Source: Mytilus galloprovincialis (taxonomy: Eukaryota > Mollusca > Bivalvia > Mytilida > Mytilidae). From it: 64,000 nucleotides of DNA. Both the position numbers and the translations under genes were made by a program. The stretch lies in the NCBI RefSeq assembly GCF_965363235.1, contig NC_134842.1, positions 31,558,958 through 31,622,957 of the forward strand, in the 5' to 3' direction. The notes under the pieces were generated by a model. The model was not told the origin of the DNA. It ran no database searches and was given only the letters and a program-made list of their open reading frames with translations. Shown here one piece after another: positions 1 through 12,800 of the stretch (the stretch's first letter is position 1; every line of letters starts with the position of its first letter).

Positions 1-870
1 TCATGAGGTAACCAGTCAAAAGTATTGATAAATCCATAAGAACTGCAGCTATATATACGTTTTTGTCTAAAGCTTTACGCCAGTCTTCCAGTAATCTGAG
101 CAACGTAGTCTGACATCCATGTCCTCTACGGAAAGCACATATATAAGGATTAATGGAATCAAAGAAATCGTATAATTGTATTTCAAATATCTTTCGTAAA
201 ATTTAGAAAAAATAGGTAACACACTGACTGGTCTGTAATTTGATTTCAGTAGTGGGTCTCTCTTTTTATGTAAGGGTGTGACTTTGGTTTCTTTAAGTTT
301 GTCTGGAAATATGCCCGTGTCCATAGTCAAATGTATAAGACTGGTCAGCTGAGGTGCAATGACAGATTTACTTTCTGGTATCCCATCTGCTCCAGTTGCC
401 TTGTTCACATTTACTTGATTGATGATTTGTTTCCACTTTTCTGATGTCACCTTTTGAAATTTATAAAAAATTGCATCTGTTTTGACGTGATTTCAATCAT
501 GTATGGCATTTAGGCTATGATTGTTTAATGAATCATACATAACATAATTTCCTATCTTCTCAGCAACAGTAGCAAAAACTTTATTAAAAATATCTGATAC
601 ATCTTTTGAATTATTTATGATTTTGTTTTCTTCAGTATTCCAAAAATCAGCACTTTTTGATCCTTCAGAACAGCGTTCTAAAAAATTATTTTCATAGATG
701 TCCTGTTTAACTTATTTACCAATTTTCTTTGCTGTCTGAATTTTTCTCAAGTATGATTATTTTTTTTTTTTTGGGTGTACTGAGAAAATAGCATGTGTTT
801 TCGGTATATGGCTTTTCTTAAGTCTGCATTCATACACGAAAGAGGACTTTTTCTGGGATACCTTGACTTC
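1..870 (-). mobile_element. LINE (non-LTR retrotransposon) reverse transcriptase fragment
   Basis: Read on the minus strand, this encodes the N-terminal half of a LINE reverse transcriptase. The best frame covers 450-67. It shows NKATGADGIP, then LIHLTMDTGIFPDKLKETK, then VTPLHKKRDPLLKSNYRPVS and VLPIFSKFYERYL, which are the typical fingers and motif 0-2 blocks of Jockey/CR1-like non-LTR elements. Just downstream (bases 66 to 1) a MDLS...FDWLPHD stretch marks catalytic motif A, split by a frame change. Upstream (about 475-630, minus) a VSDIFNKVFATVAEKIG-like stretch matches the linker before the RT. The copy is truncated, carries in-frame damage and runs off the window. It lies antisense upstream of the fasciclin exon, probably inside an intron of that gene. 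The clade assignment is tentative. Confidence 0.85.
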
Positions 871-1036
871 AAAGGTACAAAGGTTATGTCACATTCTATC
901 AATATAAATATTTATCTATGGCAATACATATAACGATTGATTTGAATTAAATTGAATTTCAACAGGGTTAAGCATTCTGTACTATCCAGACAGAAGGAAC
1001 GATAAAATTCATTACTTATATATTTTTGTTCTATAG

Positions 1037-1152
1037 GTAATGTGACTGTGAATGGATCCTTTCTAGGATTTCCTGATATTGCTGCCACCAACGGAGTTGT
1101 ACATATTACTACAAAGATATTTTGGCCGACAGATTTTGACTGGGAACATTAA
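1037..1152 (+). CDS. Last coding exon of a fasciclin (FAS1) domain protein (partial gene)
   Basis: A terminal exon preceded by a TTCTATAG acceptor. It starts with two bases that finish a split codon, then 37 codons to TAA at 1150-1152. The peptide contains NVTVNGS, then DIAATNGVVHITT, which is the conserved H2 box at the end of FAS1 domains (usual form DI-x-ATNGV-[IV]-H-[VI]). FAS1 proteins (periostin, TGFBI and fasciclin types) are secreted or membrane-bound adhesion proteins. Here only the last part of one FAS1 domain is visible, followed by a short tail (IFWPTDFDWEH) with no GPI signal or membrane span. The rest of the gene lies left of the window. The identification rests on this motif alone, but the motif is distinctive. 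Confidence 0.82.
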
Positions 1153-1430
1153 TTAGTTCTGATGAACAAAAAGAGACAGTGCCTGTCGGAATGAAAACAT
1201 ATTGGAAGAATTGAATATATTTTAATGAATTTAGTACTAAAAATGATATTTATGTATGCTTATTATATATTTTTTTTTTATACAAGACTAGTTAACTTTT
1301 CTTTTGTTTCCTTCATTTGGACGTTTATAATGTATGTATGAGAATGGTTTTAATTACACTATGATCTGATATATTATGTTAAATATCAAAGTTGGTGATA
1401 TACACCAAATAAAATTGAAAAAAGGACGTA
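1153..1430 (+). other. 3' UTR of the fasciclin gene with poly(A) signal
   Basis: Non-coding AT-rich stretch after the fasciclin stop codon. The first good AATAAA is at 1408-1413, followed by an A-rich stretch, so the transcript probably ends near 1430. The end point is inferred. Confidence 0.5.
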
Positions 1431-2291
1431 TATATCTTATACCTTACCTACACGAATTGAAAGCTGTAGCGTATACGTTTCTTATTATACTATACTACGT
1501 GATACATTCATAAGGGAAGTATTCTCTTTTGATCGTCTTCTTTTTCTCTTTTTTGCTATGAATCACCCCGAATCGAGAAAAGTTTTGAGTACAATTTGAA
1601 AAAAAACTATCAAAGATCTGCCCATTAAAACAATTCCCAAAATGAAAAAAAAAGAGATCAACAGATATATGACAGAAGGAATAGTGACTTGAATTTGTCC
1701 CTCCTTTGATTATTCTCTTGTGATGTTTATGATTTACAATTTCGATCAATCTATTATGTCGGTCTATTTTCTTTCTCTTCCTCCTTTTATGTAAAAATCA
1801 GTCAGAGTGTTTATGCTATATTCAGTTTTTAAGATTTATTCTAGTATTTTTTTCAATATGCATGTCTTCATTGTATTCAGATGTACATGTCTTACCATTT
1901 CAAATATTGATCCCATATACTATTATAAATACATCTATCAGTCTATCTCGATGTTTAACAATTACTTTTTTGGCAAACTGTTCATGGTGTTTAAATACAG
2001 ACTGATATGCTGGTCAATGGGACTTGCTATACTTTTTATCAATCTAATTTGACCTATAATTGTTTAGTAGCTATGAAAATTCTACCTTATTTCTATTTCT
2101 AATAATCTAAAATAATTATTAACTATTAAATGTTTGCTGCAATGGTTTGAATTACAATTACTGTCCTCTTCAGGAAGGAAAGTTTAGCGTTTGTTTATAC
2201 AGTTGTATCGCGTATTCCTAATTTGTCTGTATTAAGCCCTAGTCAATTAATCTTGTAATGTCTGTATTTATGACATGTCTCCTCCATACAT

Positions 2292-2311
2292 TATATATAT
2301 ATATATATATA
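2292..2311. repeat. (TA)n microsatellite
   Basis: Ten uninterrupted TA units. Confidence 0.9.
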
Positions 2312-2915
2312 AATATAATGTCTAAAAATAGCAACAATCAACATTCAATCTATTTAAGCGTGGATCAGTTTAGGAAAATAAACTGATACAGTTACTGAAT
2401 TAAAATTATATAAATGTCTAAGAATATAACTTAAACACTCTAATTAATACATTAAAAGTTCTATTAGATTTTAAATAGAAATACGCAATATTTCGCTAAA
2501 CAAATTAGTTTTAACAGGCGTGTGCATCTCTCAAGGTGAAATCGGATGCATGACAAAAAATGTTTTTGTAGCTTAATCTATACAAGATTTGAGGAAAAGT
2601 GTAACATATTGATTGATGTTGCAGAAAATATGTTTGTAGCTACAACTACATGAAGTTGGAATAAAAGTTTAACACATTTATAGATGTTCGATTAATTGTA
2701 TGAATTTCTATAATTTAATTTGTATGATTTCAAGATAATTATGGGTTTGATTTGCTTTTAAATCTTTTTTCGTCTCTCTCATTGAGTCCATCAGGTTCAA
2801 GAGTTCGTAACTGGTGCATCCAAAATCTCTCTCTTTTTTGTCTTCCTTGTGTATCCCAATTTTGATTTTTCTCAATGATTTGAAATGTGACGTTTTCAAA
2901 ATCATGTCCTGCTGG

Positions 2916-2941
2916 TATATATATATATATATATATATATA
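2916..2941. repeat. (TA)n microsatellite
   Basis: Thirteen uninterrupted TA units, immediately before interspersed repeat family 1. Confidence 0.9.
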
Positions 2942-2984
2942 CAAATTGAATATATATAATTATATAAATTAAATTTGTATATCT

Positions 2985-3240
2985 TAACTATAGGTAACCG
3001 TACGGCCCTCAACAATTAGCAAAGCTCAAACCGTATATTTAATTATAAAATGTCACGACATGACAAATGTAAACCAATTCAAACGAGAAAACTGACGGCC
3101 TAATTTATGTACAAAATAATGAACGAAAAACAAACTTGTAACACAACAACAAACCACAACAACTAAATTGCAGACTCCTTACTTGGGATAGACACATAGA
3201 GAATGTGGCATGTTAACATGTTAGCAGGCGCATAATACTA
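2985..3240 (-). repeat. Interspersed repeat family 1, inverted copy
   Basis: Reverse-oriented, diverged copy of the family whose best copies are at 23470-23915 and 57175-57625. Shared blocks include the sense motif GGCCGTACGGTGACCTATAG. From memory this family is very abundant in mussel genomes. No protein-coding capacity is seen. Confidence 0.75.
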
Positions 3241-3345
3241 TAATAAACAAGAACTGGTAAAAAACAACGTATCCCAACGTATCTAATTTCAACGAAATTG
3301 AACTAATAGGAATTATATACTCCAAACAATCGATCAATATGAAGG

Positions 3346-3495
3346 CAAAAAAAAAAAAAAAAAAAAAGTAAAATCACAAAAATACTGAACTCCGAGGAAA
3401 ATTCAAAACGGAAAGTCCCTAATCAAATGGTAGAATCAGAAGCTAAAACACGCCAAACGAGTGGAAAACAACTGGCATATGCCTGGCTTGGTACA
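3346..3495 (-). repeat. Poly(A) tract plus inverted copy of interspersed repeat family 6
   Basis: A run of about 22 A residues (3346-3367) is followed by the reverse complement of the family with the block GACTTTCCGTTTTGAATTTT. The same block occurs in the + orientation near 10110, and looser copies at 13940 and 15430. Confidence 0.6.
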
Positions 3496-3639
3496 GCCTT
3501 TCTTAATATTTCAACTAGTGTCGCTTATCTTGGTATATGTGCGTAGTAAACAAAGGACACAGATGAATTCATGACAAAATCGTGTTTTGGTGTTGATGAT
3601 GCATTTGTAGATCTTACTTTATTGATCAATCTTGCTGCT

Positions 3640-4632
3640 TATAATCATTTATATGTATAATGAACTTTGCCCAGAAGTGACAGTGGAAAATATTTTTTAA
3701 AAATTTACAAAAATACCAAATTCATGAAAATTGTTAAAAATTGACTATAAAGGGCAAAATTTTCTTAAAATTACCATTTCAGGGGCAGCAACCCAACAAA
3801 AATTTGCCCGATTGGTCTGAAAATTTTAGGGCAGATAGATCTTGACCTAATGAACAATTTTATCTGCTCTAAATGGTTTGGTTTCAGAGATATGAGCCAA
3901 AAAGTGCATTTTACCCTATATACTATTTTTAGCTATGTAGGCCATCTTGGTTGTAGGGCGGGGTCATCGGACACAATTTTTAAACTAAATACCCTAATGA
4001 TGATTGTGGACAACTTTAGTTAAATGTATCTTAGGAGTTTCAGAGGAGAAGATTTTTGTAAAAGATTACAAAAATTTACGAAAAATAGTTTGAAATTGAC
4101 TATAAAGGGCAATAACTCCTTAAGGAAATAAGTGATCATTTTGTTTCCTGTTGACTGATTTGTAGATCTCAATCTGCTGAACATTACTGTTGTTTACAAT
4201 TGATCTCTATCTAAAATTACGTTCAAGATTATAACCAAAAACGGAAAAATTTCATTAAAATTACCAATTAAGGGTCAGCAACCCAATAACGGGTTTTCCC
4301 ATTTATCTGAAAAATCCAGGGTAGATAGATCTCGACCTTATTAACATTTTTACTCCTTCAGATTTGCTCTAAATGCTTTAGTTTCAGAGACATAAGTCAA
4401 AATCTACATTGTACCCCTATGTTCTATTTTTAGCCATGGCGGCCATCTTTGTTGGTTGGCCGGGTCATCGGACACATTTTTAAAACTAGATACCCAAATG
4501 ATGATTGTGGCAAAGTTTAGTTTGATTTGGCCCAGTAGTTTCAGAGGAGAAGATTTTTATAAGAGTTAACGACGACGACGGACGACGGACGCCAAGTGAT
4601 GAGAAAAACTCCCTTGGCCCTTCGGGTCAGGT
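3640..4632 (+). repeat. Interspersed repeat family 3, two internal half-repeats, ending in GAC-rich tract
   Basis: About 1 kb with an internal direct duplication: the block TTGACTATAAAGGGCAA occurs near 3742 and 4096, and the 'CCATCTT...GGTCATCGGACACA' stretch near 3942 and 4445. It ends with a GACGACGGAC tract and a CAAGTGATGAGAAAAACTC to GGTGAGCTAAAA terminus. A second copy with the same terminus is at 48490-49268. No coding capacity is visible. I recognise this terminus as widespread in bivalve genomes. Confidence 0.75.
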
Positions 4633-4640
4633 GAGCTAAA

Positions 4641-7545
4641 AATGGTGGATTAAACCTGGTTTTAACACTAGCTAAACATCTTACTTGTATAACAGTCGTA
4701 TACATTTCCATTATATTGACAACAATGTATGAACAAAACAAACAGACACAATAAGTACAAATGTCAAAAATAGGGGTACTGCAGTCAAGACTGCGTCATC
4801 ATCTCAATCACTACAAGACAATAACAATAAAAACCAAGGAGTAAACAAAGAATCACAAAACCAAAGGACATTTACATCAACAGTTGTAAATAATAATTAA
4901 GAAAAAACACGAACTCCACTAAAAACCGGGAGTGAAATCAGGTGCTCTGGAAGGGTAATCATTTCCTGCACCGTATACGGCACCCGTTGTGTTATTTATT
5001 TTTTCAGTTCGGTAATTATGGAAGATTATTATGATTGAGGAAGAATATCAGATATAATTTCTGACACACTTTTGTCATAATGGCCAATCAGCTCATGATG
5101 GCAACCGTAAAATTTCTTGAGTGATGACCTTAATTTGATTGATTCATAGCCTTGTCTTTATTCCTCGTACAACAAAATCAACGTACTTTGAGCTAGCTCT
5201 AGAGTAACGTATCAATTGAGACACATATACTCCATATGCTGGTGCCGCTGGGATATTGCCACACAGAAATGGAAAGTTTGCTATAGGAAAAGTAAAATCA
5301 TCGCGTTTGTCATAAATTTTGGTAGTCAACCTACCATCAGTAGTCATTTCGAGAAAAAAGGTCTAAATATGAAGCAGATTTATCTGTGTCGGTAGTATTT
5401 TTAATTGCAAGTTCACTTGGATATATTAAATGTAAGTGATCACTGAATCTGTTATTATTAAGAGACAGTACATCATCAATATACAGGTGACATTAAAAGA
5501 CTGGGCTAATTTCTTTTCACCTTTCTGTACAAGCCCTTGGATATATTCTGCTTCATAGGAATATTAAAAAACAAATCTGCAAGTAGAGGAGCGCAATTGG
5601 TACCCATTGGGATTCCAATAGTCTGTTGGAAGACCAAACCTCCAAATTCAACAAATATGTTGTCAATTAAAAAGTCCAGCATGACATACAGTGATATCCC
5701 CGTCGGTATATTTTTTCCTTGACTCTGTATGAATTTTCACAAAGTAAGCTTAATTCCAGCCCAAAACTAAATATCTAAAACGTCTAGTGCCCGTTTTGTT
5801 AAAGAAACATAAGCTGACGAGTTCTTTCAGACGAGCTTTAAGTTTAGTATCTGGAATAGAGGTATAAAGAGTTGCAAAATCAAAGGTTTTAATGTTGGTA
5901 CAATCTTTTAATGATTGAGATAATTGTAAATTCACCAATAACTCTTTTGAATTTTTCAGTATCCACATCAAATTAACACTACTTCTTGAATATGCCGTTT
6001 CGGAATATTTCTGAAGTCCTTCTTTGACTGCAGTGAGTATGGCAGTAAGAACTTTAGAAAGGGGTTTAGTGGAACACTTGGAAGAACCTGCAATATACAT
6101 TTCCTTATAAGGATTCTTATAAAACTTAGGAATCCAATATAAGGATGGAAAATCCTGGTCTTCATCCTTTGGACTAACACCAATTACAATAGGAAATTAG
6201 AACCGATTTGTGTTTTTTTCAGGATCTCCTGCTTCGTAAGCGTACTTAGTATATATGTAGGATTTCCAAGTGTGTTATTAATCCCCAGTTCCTTAATCAG
6301 TCAAGGAAGTGTTTCTTGCAAACAAAAAAAATATTGTTTGACGCTTTGTCAGCTGGAACGACAACATATTTGTCATGGAGGCAAGACAACTCCTCTATGA
6401 CATGAATGTCTTTAAAGGTGGAAGGAATCTTTGGTGCTCATTGATCCTTTAAGCTTACTTACTCTTATCTGAATTAATGACCTCACTGATTTTACCCATT
6501 CCGAAAGAGTGTCAACCTCAACCTTTTCTCTTTTTGCCCAGTCCTTTGCATAACCCTCAACAGAATCCATTAGTAGGTAGTCTGAAGTTCTGCTTCCAAT
6601 TGATTGGTTGTGGCTCTCTGTATTTTGGACCCTTGGACAAAAGTTGTCTCAACTTGTAGTTATTGACTGTGTTTATAGGTCTCCAGAAATTACATGGCCA
6701 GCAGGATTATACACGAAATGGGAATGTGAACAGGCACAATCAGGTGGTTTAGCTTTGAGGTCATCAATATTTATATTCTGCAACATTTTTTTGTGATTAA
6801 AATTTTTAGATGCAACAGGGTTGGTGTAGGAATAGGATACTATTGGAGAAGATTGATCCTTAAAGTAAGAAGGAATGTTGCTTTTTACTCTTTTATGGTG
6901 AAGAATATTATTTATACCCTTGTTTGTAAACTTCAAATCAAAGAAGGAACGTTTTTGCAGTTCCTCCGAATGTTTAAAAACGGTTCTGAATAATCTATGG
7001 TTATCAATATCTATCACCATGACAACTATTTCATACTTCGTAGATCGACTATCTGTAGTGTGGCATTCCTCACAAGCTTTCAATAAAGAGTTCAGTCTAG
7101 AAAGCGGAAGTGAGTACAGTTTAGAGCGAATGTGATGAATTCCAAGAGGTTTATTGAAATAATCGGCAAGGCCATCTATAGAAACATCATGCATATGAGG
7201 TGGATTATTGCGACGATGTCCATGGCTCCTCGGCCGACAAAGAGACCTATTGAATAAATCCATCACATTCACTGAACTACAGATAGGGCTACTCAAGTTA
7301 CCTACAGGAGCTATTTTACCGTTACATCCATAAGATGTTGCAGTACCTAATTCTCTGATCCTGTATACTTCTCTTTGTCTGCGAAACGGTGTACTTAATG
7401 TTGGATTATTGGTGTGGTGACATTTTTTTTCTAAAATGCGAACTTTAATTGAATTTCCTGAATGGTCAATTTGGTTGAAATGTTGGTAAACGATTTGTTG
7501 GTTATGAATGTCGTTCACACTTGACCTATGTCCATTCATTCAAAG
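4641..7545 (-). mobile_element. Penelope-like retroelement, N-terminal GIY-YIG type, broken fossil copy
   Basis: Minus-strand retroelement. Its upstream part (7539-6673) carries the second half of a GIY-YIG nuclease-like region: HFN-x3-DHS, an ILEK block, then RRQREVYRIRELGTA with a C-terminal YGCN. It then has a long linker with a CxC-type pair (PPDCACSHSHFVYNPAGH). Downstream (about 6450-5100) are telomerase-like reverse transcriptase blocks, including NIKTFDFATLYTSIP, YLVLGWN and the C-terminal AAPAYGVYVSQLIRYSRAS. Having the nuclease before the RT matches the Hydra/Naiad type of Penelope-like elements, not canonical Penelope. The order is visible; the clade name comes from memory. The element is worn, with several breaks spread through it, and is not functional. 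The 3' tail (about 5000-4641) is non-coding and abuts repeat family 3. It looks moderately old. Confidence 0.8.
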
Positions 7546-8581
7546 ACTTAAACAAAGACTTACAAAAAACAAACAGAGCCAAGTCATTAAGATGATAAAC
7601 AATGTCAGTAAGCCACTCATAAAAAAATGCAAATGAGCAAAATCAGGAGTATCTGATCCATGAATTATTTATTACAGTGATGTAAAGTGACAAACAAAGA
7701 AGATAAACCCTCAACAAAAGAAAACATTTCCAATACACTTGATTCAAACAATGTGAATATGGCAGCTGACAACATTGGCATTTACGTCTATTTAGTTAAT
7801 CGGTTATGAATAATATTATTTTAAACGGAACAGTTTCATTTATTAACTTACCTTTTGGATACATGAAACATAATTAATCAATTGCATACATTATATTTAT
7901 GATTCTAAAATTGTTTTGAGTGCTATCTGAGAAAAATTATGCCGTACAATTGTTTGTCTTCCATCAATTTATAACTGAATTAGACCACCCCACCCTCTAT
8001 TTTCGGTATCTGCTTGACATTTCGTATTTTCGTCGGATATATTTGACATTGAAAATCAAATGAAAATTCTAAAAATATAACCAGATGATTGATATTTAAG
8101 TAAGACCTGGTTTTCAAAATCGTCGGTTTACTTATTTATGTTTAAAATTGCACCAAAATATCAGGATTTACCTGTTTAATGTGTGCAAAATGTCGTGCAC
8201 CGTGCGACCGATATTTTAAAATGATTAATCTGTAAAAGCAGGAAAGATGTAAAGATTATTTTTTCAAACAAAAAAAAAATACCTGTAAACTATGTTTATT
8301 TAAAGTGAATTTTCCATGTCTAATTATAATTTTCTATTTACAACAATGATGCACCATGCAAATTATATCATAGTGAGCGTAACGTGATAAGTGTAAATAG
8401 TCAAGTGTACCAATTATATTGTTGTGCTACATAAGGAAGTATCATTCGATCCTAAACCTCAGGTAAAGCAATTAGCATTGTCATTATCTATTTGTTTACT
8501 TAATTTGATGTTTTTTGTGAACAAGTTACAGTTAGTAAACTAATTCGCATATTTTATAACATTTCTTGAAACTATACTGAT
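7546..8581. other. Intergenic, no gene seen
   Basis: AT-rich stretch without a supportable reading frame, splice signal or repeat. The first 150 bases may be the 5' leader of the adjacent retroelement. Confidence 0.4.
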
Positions 8582-9309
8582 TACTTAAGGTTCCACTATA
8601 GTCAAAATATAGGACACTAGAGAAACATCTAAACTTTGCCTGTATTTCACAACCTTAAATGAATAAAATCCTAAACTATGGGAACAGATGTTCATTTAAA
8701 CATACTTAACATATACACATTGTGTAAATTGTAAATAAACATGAAATTTTGATGTTGTGGCCAAACCGGTTTTTGGAGTGAACACTTAATTTTCTCAAAA
8801 AAATATGGAAGCCTGCTAAAAGAATTAATTTGTTCAAAATTGGTATGGACGAATCCTGTTACATGTAATGCTGTACAATTAAGCTAATGTTTATTTGTCA
8901 CATAACTATGTTTCAATGACATTTTTGTCCAATTTCTGTATTGTACCTTCAATATTCGTTCTCTTAGATACATGAAACTTAAATAGAATATATTTTCTTA
9001 AAAATCAACTTTTGCTTGTACTGCATTACATGTAACAGTATTCATCCATGCCAAATTTGAACAAATAAAGTCAACTCGCAGGCCTGCAGATTTTTTGGAA
9101 TATTTAGTGTTTACCCCCAAAACCGGTTTGGCCATAACATAACAATTTCAAGTCTATTCACAATTTACACAGTATGTATATGTTAAGTATGTTTAAATGA
9201 ACCAATGTACCATAGTTCATGACTTTATTCATTTTAGGTTGAGAAATACAGGCAAAGTTTTGATGTTCGTGCAGTGGTCTATATTTTAATTTTAATGGAA
9301 TTTTAAGTA
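8582..9309. mobile_element. 728-bp palindromic (foldback / MITE-like) element
   Basis: Two arms of about 310 bp are inverted copies with scattered mismatches around a roughly 110-bp centre (about 8895-9005). Paired landmarks are GGCCAAACCGGTTTT (near 8760) with AAAACCGGTTTGGCC (near 9119), GTTACATGTAATGC (near 8860) with GCATTACATGTAAC (near 9020), and ACTTTGCCTGTATTTC with its complement. The ends are TACTTAA and TTTTAAGTA. No reading frame. Immediately upstream of gene A. Confidence 0.85.
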
Positions 9310-9773
9310 TGCTACATGTACATAAATTAAGTGTAATAGTTCTTTAGGTTAAATATGTAAGGGATGATCAATATTGTTATTTTATGAAAATTATTTCTTA
9401 AATATCAGCGTGAAATTTTATGAGCTGCATCGGATAGAAATCGACCTAATGCAGATGGGTTACAATTACAACTGTTTCACAAATCTATACGGAAAGTATG
9501 TAAACTGAAAACTTAGTTGTGATAAGAACCCTAAAAGACAGACCAACATTCTTTTCATATTTATTATTTGAAAGTTCAAACAAATCAAAGTCTTATACGT
9601 GTACATGTACACCATGTTAACGTGCACTTGCATAATGTAGATTTCTATCCGACGAAATAGTATTATAAAACATAAGGCCTATTTAGATCCTGGTATCTAT
9701 GATTCGTTTGTTTACACAATCTTTTATAACATGCGTGATAAGATACACTCGTTTTTTTTATGTTTTTAAATAG

Positions 9774-9866
9774 ATTAAAGCTTTTGTTATTACTTGTGAG
9801 AAGACAATGGAGCGATTACAAAGAAACCTCATGACAAGCTTTGTATTTACAACATTGTATCTAGTT
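9774..9866 (+). CDS. Gene A exon with start codon and signal peptide
   Basis: A TAAATAG acceptor at 9773 gives a 33-nt 5' UTR before the ATG at 9807. Twenty codons end exactly at a GTAAGT donor (phase 0). The acceptor this close upstream implies at least one earlier non-coding exon, which I could not place. B and C have the same arrangement with 32 and 33 nt. Confidence 0.75.
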
Positions 9867-12800
9867 GTAAGTATTACTTATAATATTATGTTTGTTAATA
9901 GAACACGGGAATAGCCAAAGGTAGCTCAGAAATTAACTTGGAATATTAAGAAATTTCAATTACAGTAGTGAAAGGTTTAGCGCTATAAAACCAGGTTCAA
10001 TCCACTATTTTCTACATTTGAAAATGTCTGTACCAACTCATGAATATGACAGTTGGTGTCCATTAGTTTGATGTGTTTTATCCTTTGATTTTGCCATTTG
10101 ATTAGGGACTTTCCGTTTTGAATTTTCCTCGGAGTTCCGTTTTTTGTGATTCTACTTCTTACAGTAGTAATAAACTTGACATAAAAAATGTATTTGCAAT
10201 AAACTGAACGAACACCCATCTTTACAGGGTAATACACTTTGTTTCATTTCAATACAAAAACATTTTCCGGCTTTGAATAATATAAATTAGTCGATCATAT
10301 ATCTGCAAATGTTAAACCATGTCGAAAATGTTTTAGGGTACTTTCACCTATAGTGTTGGTTTTGTTTTTACACATTATGACTTAAATGGCAATTTGTCTT
10401 ATTAAAACTCATACCACGTCTTCTTATATTTATGTAAAACATTGTGTTGGAATAGAAAACAGATTAATGTACTACAACAAATGACATTTTTGAGTCATGT
10501 TTAGTTTTATTCTTCGTGATAATTTTTAAATTGAGGCAAACGAATGATTATTTCCTTATCCTTATCTAATCAATGATCGAATTCACAGTGAAATGAATCT
10601 AAAACATTCTTTAACAAACAATGAGAATATTTATTTATAAATAAAGGCATGAACCTGTTTTTGTTTTTTTTTTCAATTTTTAATCAGACAACAGATGCAT
10701 GTAACGCAAATGAGTTTCAGTGTACAAGTGGGCAATGCATTCAAAGTGCATTACGATGTGAGGGCAGCAGTTTTGATTGTGACGACCGTTCAGACGAGGT
10801 GAATTGTAAGTAGATGTTAATGATATGATATGCAATAGTTATCGCATGAAGACGTGGTGTGTCAGTGTCAGATCACCCTGATGACCGGAGGCCAGAGGTT
10901 GATCTTACACTGACACACCAAGTCCGAATGGGATAACTATTTTACATTCCAGCTGTTTTAGATTAGACGAAAAAACATTTACAATTCATTAAATCTAGTT
11001 AATAACGCCACACTAGTAATAATATATACCCTTTATGACTACCTTATACGATGTTTAGATATGAGAACATGTCAACTCGCCCCACTGACCAATCGCCTCT
11101 TTCTAAAAAATTGTACCACTTATGAAAAAGATAACTGAAATTGAAAAGTCAGTCTGACAACTCGCCTTATTTATGAAAAGTGTTAAAATCTCCCTAAATA
11201 AAGTGTCTACTCCTTCCACTTATGAAAAATATCTTGCTTCCTTTAAATATGGTAGATTACTAGGAAATTGTATTCAGTCTTCCTGGTAAAGGGGTATGTG
11301 TCGTGGGCTGATATGTTAAAGGTCTTGAGTCCCAGTGTAGACAGTGGACTTTTCTACTTAGATTTTGATAGTGTATCTTTTCTCATTACATATTTCTAAG
11401 TTTTATTGTCGATTAAGCATTCCCGCTAAATGTTACAAAACAAAGGAAAGCATGCAAAACAAAGACACTTGAGCTGGGATGGTATGGCATGGATGATCCA
11501 GCTCAAATCACCCCTGTTAGAACAAAGGAGCTGGGATGTAACCTGGAGGTATATTTGACCATTCATTTGATTGCTAACATCGTTTTGATGAAATCAAATG
11601 TAGGTCAAATTAAAAAAAAATGCAATAGTAGTATAACGTGTTCAAAAATCATGAATCAATCATAAAACAACTCCGGTCTACAAACCAAATCTTTGGGAAA
11701 GATAACTGTGATATTTATATGTCTCTCGTCAATGCATTGGTTATTGCAAATTAATCGTATTTGTTTATATTTGATATCTAGGTCCGTTATAGTAAACTAT
11801 ACTTCAGTGTTTATGTTTTTCTATTTAGTTTCTACCTTATAAATTTCGTGTATTCTGTTTATAACTTCCCTTTCAAGTTATAAATGACAACATGTGTAAT
11901 TGAACGTAGTTCATAACATACAAATTCACCAAAAACTAAAGAATCATCTTATTACCACACTACAAAAAGATACTATAGATATATTTAGTAACGACTGAAA
12001 ACGAAAAACCAGAAGGTTGAAAACGAACAATCCACTACAAAAGACCTGGTTGCAGTCATGATGTAAAGTCCGATACTTTGTTCCTTTAAAATATAAGTCA
12101 GTTGACAAACTTGAAATATTCTAGACATTTTGTCTTGCTTAAGGTGGTACTTAACACTACAGGGAGATAACTCTGTTATAGCAGCTAAACGTTTTAAATA
12201 CGTTGCGTTGTGAAGGCAATATAAAGCTTCTCAATGATCAAAATTAGTGTTTGTCAAACTGCTATATAACCAGTGTAATTTTTCTGATAAAATGGTTGGT
12301 TCAAAGTTTTTGATTTTTTTATATTTTTGTCCAAGGGTCAAAGTAAATACTTTGTCAAACTTTTATGAAAATTAAACGAGCCAAATTAATTTTAGTGAAA
12401 GTGTTGGGTACCACCTTAAAGTTATAACTAGTCAACGGTAGACACAATAATTCATCTACGGTGTCATGGGTTTAACATTGATCTGTTTTGTTGACTTTTA
12501 ATTATCTGTCCGTCTACCGTATTTCCTTATTAATCGTAATAATTTTCTTTCTATTGAACATGTTGAATGGGCTTTTCTCTTTTTTTTTATAAAAGTATTT
12601 TTTCGTTTTTTTATAATTTCTACTTCAATACTTTCTACATATAATCTAGACCAAGGAGGGACGACATAGGTTCGACACCGAAGTATGTGTCACAAACAGA
12701 AATGAACGACCATTACTAACGACAATGATGGAGTTATCGACGTCATTGTAAAATCATCAACTCAAAATATAACAGAGACAACACCAACAGACAAATTTCA

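Larger units (their letters stand above)
1431..2984. other. Intergenic, no gene seen
   Basis: AT-rich sequence with only short chance reading frames (longest about 84 codons, without recognisable motifs). It holds two TA microsatellites, annotated separately. Nothing else could be supported. Confidence 0.5.
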
